Shown in pieces: positions 1-8,308 of a stretch of DNA of 37,596 bases. The DNA is taken from NCBI GenBank assembly GCA_028293565.1, contig JAQGON010000179.1, forward strand, positions 1 to 37,596. Direction: 5' to 3'. The stretch's first letter is position 1; every line of letters begins with the position of its first letter. The stretch is from Verrucomicrobiota bacterium. Lineage in GTDB: Bacteria; Verrucomicrobiota; Verrucomicrobiia; Opitutales; Opitutaceae. The translations under genes and the position numbers were made by a program. The notes below the pieces were generated by a model, which was not told the origin of the DNA, searched no databases, and saw nothing but the letters and a program-made list of their open reading frames with translations.

Positions 1-380
1 GGCTCGCGGCTCCAGCGCGTTGAGGCCCGTTCGACAAGCTCAGGGTCTGTGACAACGCGCTCCACCTCCGGTAGCAGCCGCCGTCAGGCGGCTGAGCTCG
101 TGGCGCCGGCGCGGCCGAACGCGGACACAGCCTCCTGACGTCGACTGCTACGGAAGGATACTGGCTTCGAAAGGTGGAGCGCATTGTCTCAATGCGCTGG
201 CGGCTCCGCCTGTTCCTGAACGTCGGCTCGCGGCTCCAGCGCGTTGAGGCCCGTTCGACAAGCTCAGGGTCTGCGGCAACGCGCTCCGCCCGGTAGCAGC
301 CGCCGTCAGGCGGCTGAGCTCGTGGCGCCGGCGCGGCCGAACGCGGACACAGCCTCCTGACGTCGGCTGCTACGAGAATC
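1..380. repeat. Tandemly duplicated block of two nested hairpin repeat families (REP-A, REP-B)
   Basis: No gene is seen in 1-440. The block is an approximately 223-bp unit present twice: the sequence starting at 1 recurs at 225, and the segment at 71 recurs at 293. Each unit holds a pair of 24-nt REP-A elements (core GTAGCAGCCGNCGTCAGG) in opposite orientation, at 71-94 with 128-151 and at 293-316 with 350-373. Most single REP-A copies are themselves hairpins (CAGCCGCC, GTCA, GGCGGCTG). Between the pairs lies REP-B (171-200 GGTGGAGCGCATTG type, with its inverted partner near 235-290). The same two families recur near 6.1, 11 and 14 kb. A transcript through either pair would fold into a long stem. 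The 3' end of the cyclophilin gene faces this block. Confidence 0.85.
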
Positions 381-440
381 GGGCTTCGCCGAAGGGGTGT
401 GCCTGGCGCATTTGACGCGTTCAGGGCCTTTGGCCGGGCG

Positions 441-959
441 CTATTTCGCCGGGACGATCCGGATGCTTTCGACTTCGACGCGCTCGATCGGAGTGCTCTT
501 TTCGCCGCCGCCGCCCGAGCTCGTCGGCATCGACGCGATGCGCTCGAGGACGTCGTCGCCCTGGACCAGTTCGCCGAAGGCGGTGTACTGGCGGTCGAGG
601 AACTTGGCGTCGCCGTGACAGATGAAGAACTGGCTGCCGGCCGAGTCCGGGTGGGCGGAGCGCGCCATGGAAATGACGCCGCGCACGTGGGACTTCGGAT
701 TGAACTCGGCCTTGACCTTGTAGCCCGGGCCGCCGGTGCCAGGCGCGCCGGACTCGCCCTTCTTCGTGTTGGGGCAGCCGCCCTGGATCATGAAGCCCTT
801 GATCACGCGATGAAACGCGGTGCCGTCATAGAACTTTTCGTTGGCGAGCTTTTTGAAATTCTCGACCGTCTTCGGCGCGACCTCGGGCCAGAAGGCAATC
901 GTCATGTCACCATAGGAAGTCTTGATGACGGCGTGTTCGGCGGGTGTGGAAGTACTCAT
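441..959 (-). CDS. Peptidyl-prolyl cis-trans isomerase, cyclophilin type
   Basis: A 172-residue single-domain cyclophilin that catalyses cis-trans isomerisation of X-Pro bonds. Visible family signatures are VIKTSYGDMTIAFWPEVAPKTVENF near the N-terminus (residues about 11-36), the active-site segment FHRVIKGFMIQGG (about 54-66), ISMARS with SAGSQFFI (about 96-113), and FGELVQGDDVLERI. The length is normal for the family. There is no signal peptide, so it should be cytoplasmic. The start is ATG at 959, with no clear Shine-Dalgarno sequence. It is divergent from the glycosyltransferase starting at 1157, across a repeat-filled gap, and has no evident functional link to the glycan genes. It is probably a housekeeping gene at the edge of the locus. 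Confidence 0.95.
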   Translation of the reverse strand: MSTSTPAEHAVIKTSYGDMTIAFWPEVAPKTVENFKKLANEKFYDGTAFHRVIKGFMIQGGCPNTKKGESGAPGTGGPGYKVKAEFNPKSHVRGVISMARSAHPDSAGSQFFICHGDAKFLDRQYTAFGELVQGDDVLERIASMPTSSGGGGEKSTPIERVEVESIRIVPAK

Positions 960-1010
960 GGGACGGCGAGCAAGCCTCCGGGCCGGAGCCGTGGCAAGGC
1001 AGATTCAATT

Positions 1011-1123
1011 GCGGATTTCCAATCGCGGATCCCCGAAGCCCGCTCCCGCGTTTCAATCTGCGATCCGAAATCCGAAATTGGAAATCGGCCAAGCGGAAAC
1101 CGGCCGCCGGTTTCCGCTTGGCC
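1011..1123. repeat. Low-GC inverted spacer plus a 17-bp perfect hairpin
   Basis: This lies between the divergent cyclophilin and GT4 genes. 1011-1086 carries GGATTTCCAATC-type sequence at one end and its inverted copy (GATTGGAAATCC-like) near 1074-1086, with degenerate 'GATCCGAAATCCGAAAT' units between. Spurious ORFs through such sequence read like 'SAIRNPQS', as at 21.9-22.0 kb. It is followed by a perfect inverted repeat: 1087-1103 pairs with 1107-1123 (17-bp arms, 3-nt loop). The hairpin ends 34 nt before the TTG start at 1157. It could act in the leader of that gene or insulate the divergent pair. There is no T-tract, so a simple terminator is not supported. Confidence 0.8.
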
Positions 1124-1156
1124 GTATCGGGGCCCGGCCTCTAGCTTCCCCGCACC

Positions 1157-2383
1157 TTGTCCGATCCTGTTTCCCCGCCGGTTGTCGCTTACCTTTTCAC
1201 CACGTTTCCGAAGAACACGGAGACCTTTCTCCAGCGGGAAATCATCGCGATGCGCGCGCACGGGGTCTCGATGCGCCTGTATTCGCTCTGGGGCGGCGGC
1301 GGGGCGTTTCGCGGGCTGCCGGTCGCGCGGTTCAACAAGTGGCGGCTGTTCACGCTGCTCTGGATGATCCCGTACGAGTCGTGGCGGCGCCCGGCGGTGC
1401 TCCGGCAGGTGTTGCGGGGGCTGGCGACGCGCCGCCCGCCGTCATGGCTGAATTTCTGGGAGAACATGCTCGGCGCCGGCTTCGCCTGCCTGTTCGCACG
1501 GGACTTCCGGGAAAATCCGCCCTCGCTCGTGCACGCGACCTGGAGCGGCGCGCCGGCCACGGCGGCCTGGCTGCTCTGGCGCCTTGACGGCCACCGCTTC
1601 AGCGCCGCGGCGCACGCCTACGACCTCTATGAGCACGGCGGCGACTGGTGGCTGCGCGACAAGCTCGAGCATGCGGCGTTCATTCACACGTCGACGGAGA
1701 TGGGGCGCCGCGCGCTCGTCGAGCGCGGCCTGCCAGCGGAGCGGATCTTCTGTTTCCGCCGCGGACTCGACCGGCTGCCGGCGTTCAAGCCGCTGCGCGC
1801 CTCGCGCGCCCCGCTGCACCTCCTGTGCGTGGCCCGGCTGGTGGAAAAAAAAGGCCTCGATCACCAGCTCCGGATCTACGCTGCCCTGCAGGCGGCGGGG
1901 ATTGAATTCGCGGCCCACGTCGTCGGCGAGGGTCCGCTGCGCCCCGCGCTCGAACAGCTCGCCGGCCGCCTGGGCATCGCGGCGCGGGTTTCGTTCGCCG
2001 GACACCTGCCGCAGCACGACGTCTGGGCGGAGCTGGAATGGGCCGACGTGCTCCTGCACACGGGGGTGATCGCACCGAGCGGGGACCGCGACGGCCTGCC
2101 CAACGTGATCCCCGAGGCGATGTCGGTCGGGGCGCTGGTGATGACCTCGCCCGTGGCGGCGACCACCGAGGCGATCACCGACATGGTGTCCGGGCTCGTG
2201 GCGCCGGCGACCTCGCCGGAGGCCTGGGTGGCGGGACTGCGACGTTTGTCGGTGGACGACGCGCTCGCGGAAAAACTGCGGCGGTCGGCGCGGAGATGGG
2301 TCGAGGAGAATTTCGACGCCCACAAGAACGCCGCGCGGCTGCTCGAGCAGTTCGCCCGCACGATCGCGGAATCGAACGCATGA
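1157..2383 (+). CDS. GT4-family glycosyltransferase
   Basis: A 408-residue GT-B fold glycosyltransferase. The N-terminal half starts PPVVAYLFTTFPKNTETFLQREI, typical of the colanic-acid/exopolysaccharide GT4 group. The C-terminal nucleotide-sugar domain contains CVARLVEKKGLDHQL (about 222-236), VVGEGPLRPALE, VSFAGHLPQHDVWAEL and the E-x7-E-like region GLPNVIPEAMSVGALVMTS (about 314-332). It transfers a sugar from an NDP-sugar to a growing glycan on the cytosolic face; the sugar is not predictable. The only start that fits is TTG at 1157: the frame is closed by TAG at 1142, and the next in-frame Met (residue 32) would remove the first beta-strand. The next gene follows on the same strand after 67 nt. 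Confidence 0.9.
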   Translation: MSDPVSPPVVAYLFTTFPKNTETFLQREIIAMRAHGVSMRLYSLWGGGGAFRGLPVARFNKWRLFTLLWMIPYESWRRPAVLRQVLRGLATRRPPSWLNFWENMLGAGFACLFARDFRENPPSLVHATWSGAPATAAWLLWRLDGHRFSAAAHAYDLYEHGGDWWLRDKLEHAAFIHTSTEMGRRALVERGLPAERIFCFRRGLDRLPAFKPLRASRAPLHLLCVARLVEKKGLDHQLRIYAALQAAGIEFAAHVVGEGPLRPALEQLAGRLGIAARVSFAGHLPQHDVWAELEWADVLLHTGVIAPSGDRDGLPNVIPEAMSVGALVMTSPVAATTEAITDMVSGLVAPATSPEAWVAGLRRLSVDDALAEKLRRSARRWVEENFDAHKNAARLLEQFARTIAESNA

Positions 2384-2450
2384 TGAAATGCATCATCGCC
2401 GAAGCACGGAAGGGCGGAGACGCTGGGGAAGGCGGCTTCTCCGCGATGCC

Positions 2451-3476
2451 ATGATTTTTTTCGATGTCACCAAGTCGGCGGGGTCCGGCCACCGCTCGGG
2501 TCTGACGCGCGTCGGCACGCGCCTGGCCGAGGGCCTCGGCCCGCGGGCGACGCCGGTGCGGTGGACGAAGTGGGATCGCCGGATGGCGCCCGGGGACTGG
2601 TTCCTGACTCCGGAATTATTCTCCGAGGCGGAGCGCCCGGGGATCACCGGATTTCTGCGCGACAGTCCCGGACACAAGGCGGCGATCTTCCACGACGCGA
2701 TCCCGCTGAAATTTCCGCAGATCACGTGGCCGCAGAGCATCGCGCGGCATCCCGGCTATATGAAGCTGCTGGCGTCGTTCGACCGGGTCTGGGCCGTGTC
2801 GGCCGCGAGCCTCGACGAGCTGGCCGGGTTCTGGCGCTGGCAGGGCGTCGAAAAAACTCCTCCCACCGCCACCCTCGCACTGGGCGCGGATTTCAACGGC
2901 GGCGCGCGGACGACTCCGGCTCCGCAGCTGCGGGCCGGCCCGCCGATCCTGTTGTGCGTCGGGATCCTGGAACCGAGGAAGAACCAGTCGCTCCTGCTCG
3001 ATGTGGCGGAGGAATTGTGGTCGGGAGGGAGAAAATTTGAACTGCATCTCGCAGGCCGGGTGAACCCGCATTTTGGAGCGCCCATCGCGAAGCGGATCGC
3101 GGCGCTGCGCCGGCGGTTTCCCGGGCTGAAGCATCATGCGTCGGCGGACGACGCGCAGCTGTCCGCGCTTTACGGGAGGGCGCGAGCGAGCGTGTTTCCG
3201 ACTTTGGCCGAGGGCTGCGGGCTGCCGGTGATCGAATCGTTGTGGCGCGGCGTGCCCTGCGTCTGCAGCGACCTGCCGGTGCTCCGCGAAAATGCGGCGG
3301 CGGGAGGCTGTGTCCTGGTGAAGCCGGACGATCGCGGCGCGTGGAGCGACGCGTTGGGGCAGGTTCTCGCCGATGACGCGCTCCGCGCGCGCCTGACGGC
3401 GGAGGGGGTCTCGCGGAAGCTTCCAACCTGGGCGGAGGCGTGCGGTGTCGTGGCGCGCGAACTGGGGCCGGGCTGA
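2451..3476 (+). CDS. GT4-family glycosyltransferase (paralogue of the 4809-5984 gene)
   Basis: 341 residues from ATG at 2451 (MIFFDVTKSAGSG). A longer in-frame start at 2388 would add a low-complexity Arg-rich leader and is less likely. Domain signs: IFHDAIPLKFPQ (N-terminal domain), LLCVGILEPRKNQSLLLDV at the domain junction, and AEGCGLPVIESLWRGVPCVCS, the E-x7-E nucleotide-sugar site. It aligns along most of its length with the product of 4809-5984, sharing HDAI, ARxPxY, SFD, AVS, WRW, LExRKN, GLPVIESL and TWA. The two are paralogues lying on either side of the oxoamine synthase gene on opposite strands. It ends 21 nt before the convergent oxoamine synthase gene. The sugar specificity is unknown. 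Confidence 0.88.
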   Translation: MIFFDVTKSAGSGHRSGLTRVGTRLAEGLGPRATPVRWTKWDRRMAPGDWFLTPELFSEAERPGITGFLRDSPGHKAAIFHDAIPLKFPQITWPQSIARHPGYMKLLASFDRVWAVSAASLDELAGFWRWQGVEKTPPTATLALGADFNGGARTTPAPQLRAGPPILLCVGILEPRKNQSLLLDVAEELWSGGRKFELHLAGRVNPHFGAPIAKRIAALRRRFPGLKHHASADDAQLSALYGRARASVFPTLAEGCGLPVIESLWRGVPCVCSDLPVLRENAAAGGCVLVKPDDRGAWSDALGQVLADDALRARLTAEGVSRKLPTWAEACGVVARELGPG

Positions 3477-3497
3477 ACCCCGGCGGGCCGCCAGGGC

Positions 3498-4709
3498 TCA
3501 GAGGCGTTTCACGGCGAACGCCATCGCCTCGCCGATTTTTTCCAGCTGCTCGTCGGTGTGCATCGCCGAGATCGCGGTGCGGATGAGATCCTTGCCGGCC
3601 GGAACCGCGGGCGCGATCGACATCACGGTGAAAACGCCCTTGTCGAGGAGGTTCTTCCAGAAAGGGTAGACGCGCTCCTTCGAGCCGAGCACGATCGGCA
3701 CGGCGGGGGTTTCGCTGTCCCAGGTGTCGAGCCCGAGGTTCTTCAGGATCACCTTGTATTTTTTGGTGTTCGCCCAGAGGCGCTCGAGGTGCTCCGGCTC
3801 CGCCTGCATGACTTCGAGCGCTGCCATCGCGGCGGCGGCCTGGCCGGCGCTGATCGCCGCGGAAAAAATCGTCTGCTTCGAGTTGGTGCGGAGATATTCG
3901 ATCACGTCGCGCGACCCCGCGACGTAGCCGCCGGTGCTCGCGAGCGATTTCGAGAGGCTGCCGCAGACCAGGTCCACGCGGTCGCTGAGCCCGAAGTGGT
4001 CCGTCGTCCCGCGGCCCTGCCGGCCCAGCACGCCGAAGCCGTGCGCGTCGTCGAGCACCATGAAGCAGCCGTATTCGTCGGCGATCTCCGTGAGCTCGGG
4101 CAGGCGCGCGATATGTCCCTCCATCGAGTAGACGCCCTCGACCACGAGGAGCTTGGCGGCGTCGCTGTTGCTCGATGCGATCACCTCGCGCAGGTCGTCG
4201 GGGCTGTTGTGGGAAAAACGCTCGACCGTCGCGCGGGAGATCTGGATTCCGTCCCAGAGGCAGGAATGGAGGTTCTTGTCGGCGAAGATCACGTCCCCTT
4301 TCTGGGCAAAGGTCGCCATGCTCGTCATGACCGAAAGATAACCCGCGGCGTGGATGTGGCACGCTTCCTGGCCGAGAAACGCGGCGAGTTTTTCCTCCAG
4401 CTCGACATGGAACGTCCGCGAGCCGTTGGACGACCGCGCGCCGTTCGTGCTGGTGCCCCACTTGCGCGTGGCGGCGCTGGCGGCCTCGATGACCTTCGGG
4501 TGGAACGACAACCCCAGGTAGTCGTTGCTCGAGAGCATGATGACGTCGCGTCCGCCGAGACGCACGGTCGTGTCCTTCTGCGACTCCATCGCGAGGTAGT
4601 ACGGCGCGTACTTCAACCGCATCTTCGTCGCGTAGTCGTCGCGACACCGGTTGAGGATGCCCTTCTTGTTTTTCGCGAAAAAGGAAATGGCCATGAGTAC
4701 GCGGGACAT
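3498..4709 (-). CDS. PLP-dependent alpha-oxoamine synthase, serine palmitoyltransferase-like
   Basis: 403 residues from ATG 4709; ATG 4694 is equally possible. Fold-type I PLP enzyme of the AONS/KBL/SPT family, which condenses an amino acid with an acyl-thioester and releases CO2. Visible: SSNDYLGL (60-67), TNGARSSNGSRTFHVELE (88-105), NLHSCLWDG with the cofactor-stacking His148, EGVYSMEGHIA (191-201), VLDDAHGFGVLG (cofactor Asp about 220, His223), and the PLP lysine in GSLSKSLASTGGY (Lys254). Phrases such as RFSHNSPDDL, EGVYSMEG and ERLWAN, and the C-terminal P-x-VPAGKDLIRT, resemble bacterial serine palmitoyltransferases more than biotin-pathway BioF. No biotin gene is nearby. Its place among glycosyltransferases suggests a sphingoid-lipid or amino-ketone building block. 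The substrate is inference; glycine C-acetyltransferase or BioF remain possible. Confidence 0.85.
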   Translation of the reverse strand: MSRVLMAISFFAKNKKGILNRCRDDYATKMRLKYAPYYLAMESQKDTTVRLGGRDVIMLSSNDYLGLSFHPKVIEAASAATRKWGTSTNGARSSNGSRTFHVELEEKLAAFLGQEACHIHAAGYLSVMTSMATFAQKGDVIFADKNLHSCLWDGIQISRATVERFSHNSPDDLREVIASSNSDAAKLLVVEGVYSMEGHIARLPELTEIADEYGCFMVLDDAHGFGVLGRQGRGTTDHFGLSDRVDLVCGSLSKSLASTGGYVAGSRDVIEYLRTNSKQTIFSAAISAGQAAAAMAALEVMQAEPEHLERLWANTKKYKVILKNLGLDTWDSETPAVPIVLGSKERVYPFWKNLLDKGVFTVMSIAPAVPAGKDLIRTAISAMHTDEQLEKIGEAMAFAVKRL

Positions 4710-4808
4710 TGGGCGCGGGCCGGCCCGATTGGCAAACGGAAAGGCTGGAATGAGAATGGCTGACCGGCGCCCAACGGCCCATCCGAGCCGGAACCCCGCG
4801 CAGCGCGG

Positions 4809-5984
4809 TCAAGAATGATTTCGATCGGGCCGCGGCAGCGTCTCCATCCACGCGACAATTTCGGCGGCATAAGCTGCCCACGTCTTGAAGGTCCTGGCGC
4901 GCGCGGCGGCGGAGAGACGGGCGAGCTCGTCGGGTGACTCGATCAGGCGGGCGATGGCCGACGCCAAGCTCGGGGCGTCGACGGATTCCAGGGGCCAGCA
5001 GCCGCCGTGGCGCGATTGTTCGCCCAGGGCCCCGCGCGCCGAGCAGATGCAGGGACGGCCGCGCGCCAGGCTCTCGATCACCGGCAGGCCGAAACCCTCG
5101 CTGATCGACGGGTAAACGGTGAAGGCCGCCGCGGCATAGGCGTCGGCGACGTCCCGGTCCGGGAGAGCTCCATCATGCCGCAAGGGACGCCCCCTGGCCT
5201 GCAGCGTCCGCAGGCGATCGGCGGCCGCGCGGCCGGTTTCGGCCTGGATCGAACCCACGAGCCTCAGTGAGAACCGCAGGCCGTGACTCCAGAGCTGTTC
5301 AGCGGCCTCGAGGAGCGCGAGGTGGTTTTTCCGACCCTCGAGGGTTCCCACGCAGAGCACGGTCGGCGTTTCCTCCGCGTCGACGAGGGTCTTCGCCGAC
5401 CCGACCGCGTCGACCCCCAGTGGAATCGCCACCACGGGCGGCGGCTGGGCGGCGCCGAGCCAGCGCCAGTAATCGATCAGCGCATCGCGGGAGTCCTCCG
5501 ACACCGCGGCGATGCCGTCGAAGGAAAGGAGTTCGCGCAGATACGCCGGAAAGCGCGCGACGGTGCCGGCCGGGGTCAGCTCCGGATACCTCAGCGCGAT
5601 CGCGTCATGGAAGACGGCGATGCGCGGATGAACGTCAGGGAGCGCAGCTCCGACCGCGGGCGAGAAAATCTCGGCGGTGAGAAACCCGGCGCAGTCCGCG
5701 GGCGGACTGAATTGCGCGCCGGCGCCGAGCGTCCGCCGCAGATGTCCGCGCCAGCGCGCGCCGAGCGGCCAGCGCGCGCCGCGCGCGGACGATGCGGCGT
5801 CGGTGGAAAGATTCGCGGTTTCCCAAGGTTCGAGCGGACGCCACGTCCGGAGAAAGGGGTCGTGGGTGACGGCGAGCGCACGTTCGCCGAGTTCCCGGTG
5901 CAGCGAACGCACCACGCGCTGGACGCCGGTGCGCGCTCGGGTGTGGCTCGTGTGGGTGAGGTCGAACAGAAGCCGGCCGGTCAT
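4809..5984 (-). CDS. GT4-family glycosyltransferase
   Basis: 391 residues from ATG 5984. N-terminus MTGRLLFDLTHTS followed by RTGVQRVVRSLHREL, a phrase common in GT4 enzymes of O-antigen and capsule loci. Then AVFHDAIALRYPELTP, AVSEDSRDALIDYWRW, TVLCVGTLEGRKNHLALLEAA, and the E-x7-E site in SEGFGLPVIESLARGRPCICS. The length is normal. It is a paralogue of the shorter GT4 at 2451-3476. It lies on the minus strand 99 nt upstream of the oxoamine synthase gene, so the two may be co-transcribed. The 5' side (5985-6334) is a repeat block rather than another gene. Confidence 0.9.
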   Translation of the reverse strand: MTGRLLFDLTHTSHTRARTGVQRVVRSLHRELGERALAVTHDPFLRTWRPLEPWETANLSTDAASSARGARWPLGARWRGHLRRTLGAGAQFSPPADCAGFLTAEIFSPAVGAALPDVHPRIAVFHDAIALRYPELTPAGTVARFPAYLRELLSFDGIAAVSEDSRDALIDYWRWLGAAQPPPVVAIPLGVDAVGSAKTLVDAEETPTVLCVGTLEGRKNHLALLEAAEQLWSHGLRFSLRLVGSIQAETGRAAADRLRTLQARGRPLRHDGALPDRDVADAYAAAAFTVYPSISEGFGLPVIESLARGRPCICSARGALGEQSRHGGCWPLESVDAPSLASAIARLIESPDELARLSAAARARTFKTWAAYAAEIVAWMETLPRPDRNHS

Positions 5985-6081
5985 GAGGATTTCAAGGTTT
6001 TGCCGTCGTCAGCCGGGCATCATATCGCGCAAAGGCAAGCTCCCTTGGGCTGGGGTTCCGCCTTCGGCGCGGGCGAGGATT

Positions 6082-6334
6082 GAGGTGGAGCGCATTGCCC
6101 TCAATGCGCTGGAGGTGCGAGCAGGACTCAAAGGACTGACGGAGCGTCCAACGCATTGAGGGCAATGCGTTCCACCTTTGGCGAAACCGGGTCTTCTCGT
6201 AGCAGCCGACGTCAGGCGGCTGTGTCCGCGTTCGACTGCGCAAGGGCACGAACTTAGCCTCCTGACGTCGGCTGCTACGGGGTTACCGTCCCCCTCGACG
6301 CTTCGCGGTGCACCGCGAGGGCGCAGTTTGGCGA
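6082..6334. repeat. REP-B pair, REP-A pair and a 16-nt palindrome in a gene-free stretch
   Basis: The 5985-6334 interval has no gene. 5985-6081 is the upstream region of the GT4 at 4809-5984. A REP-B pair follows: 6082-6112 and its inverted copy 6148-6178, which could close into a stem of about 30 bp. A REP-A pair comes next: 6199-6222 and inverted 6255-6278. A perfect 16-nt palindrome at 6303-6318 (centre CGCGGTGCACCGCG) lies just past the stop of the membrane protein gene at 6335. It may cap that transcript but has no T-tract. REP-A and REP-B occur here as neighbours, in the same nested style as at 1-380 and 10.9-11.5 kb. Confidence 0.8.
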
Positions 6335-8266
6335 TCACGGCGGGCGGGACGACAGCGCGATTTCCGGATTGTAGATCGCAAACGCCAGCCGCCGCGCCGC
6401 GGGACCGGGATCTTCGGATCCGGGCGGCGAGTCCGTGGAAAATTCCAATTCGGCCGCGCCGTCACGCAGCATCGCATGCACGGACACGGATTTCCGGGTG
6501 GTGCCCAGCGCCGTCTGCAGGAGAGTGCGGCCTTCCTGGGCGACGGTCAGATTCCGGGACTCGAAGCCGCGGGCAAGAAAACGGATTTCCGCGACCCCAT
6601 TCCGCGGCGGCGACGTTTCGATTCTCACCAGGCCGCGCCCGTCGCACCATGACCAGCGCAGCCGGTGATTTTTTTCCGCGTCGTACCAGCCCGCGCCGAC
6701 CTGCAGCGAGACCTCGGTGTCGTCCGTCCGGGTGGTGAGGAATTCGCGCCAGGGTTTTTCGACGATCGGGGTGGGGCGCGGCCCGTCGCGGCGCCAGAAC
6801 GTGACGTTCCGCGTCGCCCCGACCTGGGTCCATTGTCCGGGCAGGCACTGCTCGAGCGCCGCCGTTCGTTCGAAGGCGTAGAGCGCCGCGTAGATCGGAC
6901 GCGCGGCGGCGGCGCAGGCCTCGTCGATCCGCTGGACATCGCCGGCGAAATCGTAGCGGAGCAGGATGAAATCGGTGTGGTACAGAAACGCCCCGCTCGC
7001 CTGCATGCAGACGACCACCGCGCGCGCGGGCAGGCGGCGCCGCGCCCAGGCCGCGGCCTGGACGAACGCTTCCTCGCCTTCGCGCGCTCCGAGGGCCTGC
7101 TGCTGCACGCACCACCAACTGTCCCACGCGACCGTGCCGGCGATCGCAGCCCACGCGATCCGGCGCGTGATACGCAGCGCCCATGAGCGCGTCAGGGCGC
7201 GGCCGGCGACCAGCATGGCCAGGATGCACGCCGGAAAGACCGGGAGGATGAACCGGAGCGCCCACCAGGTTTCCCCGGTGACTAAATAGAACGCGTAGAA
7301 GCCGGCGAAGACCAGGATCCAGGCGCCGAGGAGAACGATCAGGCGAGGTTCGATCCGCCGCCGGAGAAACGGCAGGGCCAGGACCAGAACCACCGCAGGC
7401 GTGAGCAGGATCGGGAGCCAGTGCGCGTAGTGGGCGAGGGCGGATCCGACGAACGACCGGTCGAACGACTCGCTGACGTCGCCATAACCCGTGGTGAGCA
7501 TTTTCCCGTAAAGGCGCTGGTGGTGGACGCCGAGAAACACCGCGCCGGGCAATCCGCCGACGACCAGCGCGAGCCAGCGCCGCACCGCGCCGCCGAGCGC
7601 GATCGCCAGCGGCAGAAGCACCAGCACATTCGTCGGCCGCACGAGCACGGCGACCGCGACGGCGCCGCCGGCGGCCAGCGCCCATCCGGCGTGGCGGCGG
7701 CTGCGCCACGCGCAGTAGATCGCGGCCATCGTCCAGACCAGCGCCGGCGTGTCGCTCAGGGCCTGGAGCCCGATGAAGAAATACAGCGGGCACCCGCCGA
7801 GCAGCAGCGCGCCGAGGGTGGCCGTCAGCCGCGAGAAACCGAGGAGCCGCGCGAAGGCGAAGAGCAGCACGACGCCGGCCATCGCATGCAGCCAGACGGT
7901 GACCGACGCGCCGTGTTCCCAGCCGACGACGCCCGAGACGCCGGCGATCAGGAGCGGAAGTCCGACCGGGTAGGTGGGCACCATCAGCCCATGCTCCACC
8001 GGCGTGAAGCCCAGCGTCACGTACGCAAAGGAGGGCAGCGAACCCGGCGGCAGGCCCTCGATCGCGCGTTGGGGGACGTGCAGGGATCCCTCGCGGATCA
8101 GCCGCGCGGCGTTGAGGTAACCCGACGAATCGGAGGCCCCGGCAAACACGGCGAGGTGCGTGGCGAGCAGGAGACCGTATGCAAGCAGCGCGAGCGCAAT
8201 TCCCGCCGCCTCGAGCCGGAATCGCGGCGCGGGCGGACGCGGGGAGTCGGCGGCGGGTGAATCCAT
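6335..8266 (-). CDS. Polytopic membrane protein, GT-C/GT39-like, with C-terminal beta-rich module
   Basis: 643 residues from ATG 8266. An early hydrophobic segment (about 17-42) is followed by an outside loop with FAGASDSSGYLNAARLI, where an acidic residue near the first helix fits GT-C glycosyltransferases. About 11-12 membrane helices follow to residue about 430, including LYFFIGLQALSDTPALVW and RPTNVLVLLPLAIALGG. The last about 125 residues form a soluble module starting GAGWYDAEKNHRLRWSW and ending ARRLAFAIYNPEI, also found in the proteins at 8309-9937 and 14340-16538. It is likely an inner-membrane transferase using a polyprenyl-phosphate sugar, with the module facing the periplasm. It is divergent from the 8309 gene across 42 nt. 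The exact reaction is unknown. Confidence 0.8.
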   Translation of the reverse strand: MDSPAADSPRPPAPRFRLEAAGIALALLAYGLLLATHLAVFAGASDSSGYLNAARLIREGSLHVPQRAIEGLPPGSLPSFAYVTLGFTPVEHGLMVPTYPVGLPLLIAGVSGVVGWEHGASVTVWLHAMAGVVLLFAFARLLGFSRLTATLGALLLGGCPLYFFIGLQALSDTPALVWTMAAIYCAWRSRRHAGWALAAGGAVAVAVLVRPTNVLVLLPLAIALGGAVRRWLALVVGGLPGAVFLGVHHQRLYGKMLTTGYGDVSESFDRSFVGSALAHYAHWLPILLTPAVVLVLALPFLRRRIEPRLIVLLGAWILVFAGFYAFYLVTGETWWALRFILPVFPACILAMLVAGRALTRSWALRITRRIAWAAIAGTVAWDSWWCVQQQALGAREGEEAFVQAAAWARRRLPARAVVVCMQASGAFLYHTDFILLRYDFAGDVQRIDEACAAAARPIYAALYAFERTAALEQCLPGQWTQVGATRNVTFWRRDGPRPTPIVEKPWREFLTTRTDDTEVSLQVGAGWYDAEKNHRLRWSWCDGRGLVRIETSPPRNGVAEIRFLARGFESRNLTVAQEGRTLLQTALGTTRKSVSVHAMLRDGAAELEFSTDSPPGSEDPGPAARRLAFAIYNPEIALSSRPP

Positions 8267-8308
8267 ACTTGCGTTGGAGAGAGCGGGAGCCTGACTCCAG
8301 ACGTTTCC

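Noticed and set aside
2893-4881. 662-residue minus-strand frame across the oxoamine synthase
   Set aside because: Shadow of the real oxoamine synthase in another frame, Arg-rich without motifs; it also covers the GT4 on the opposite strand.
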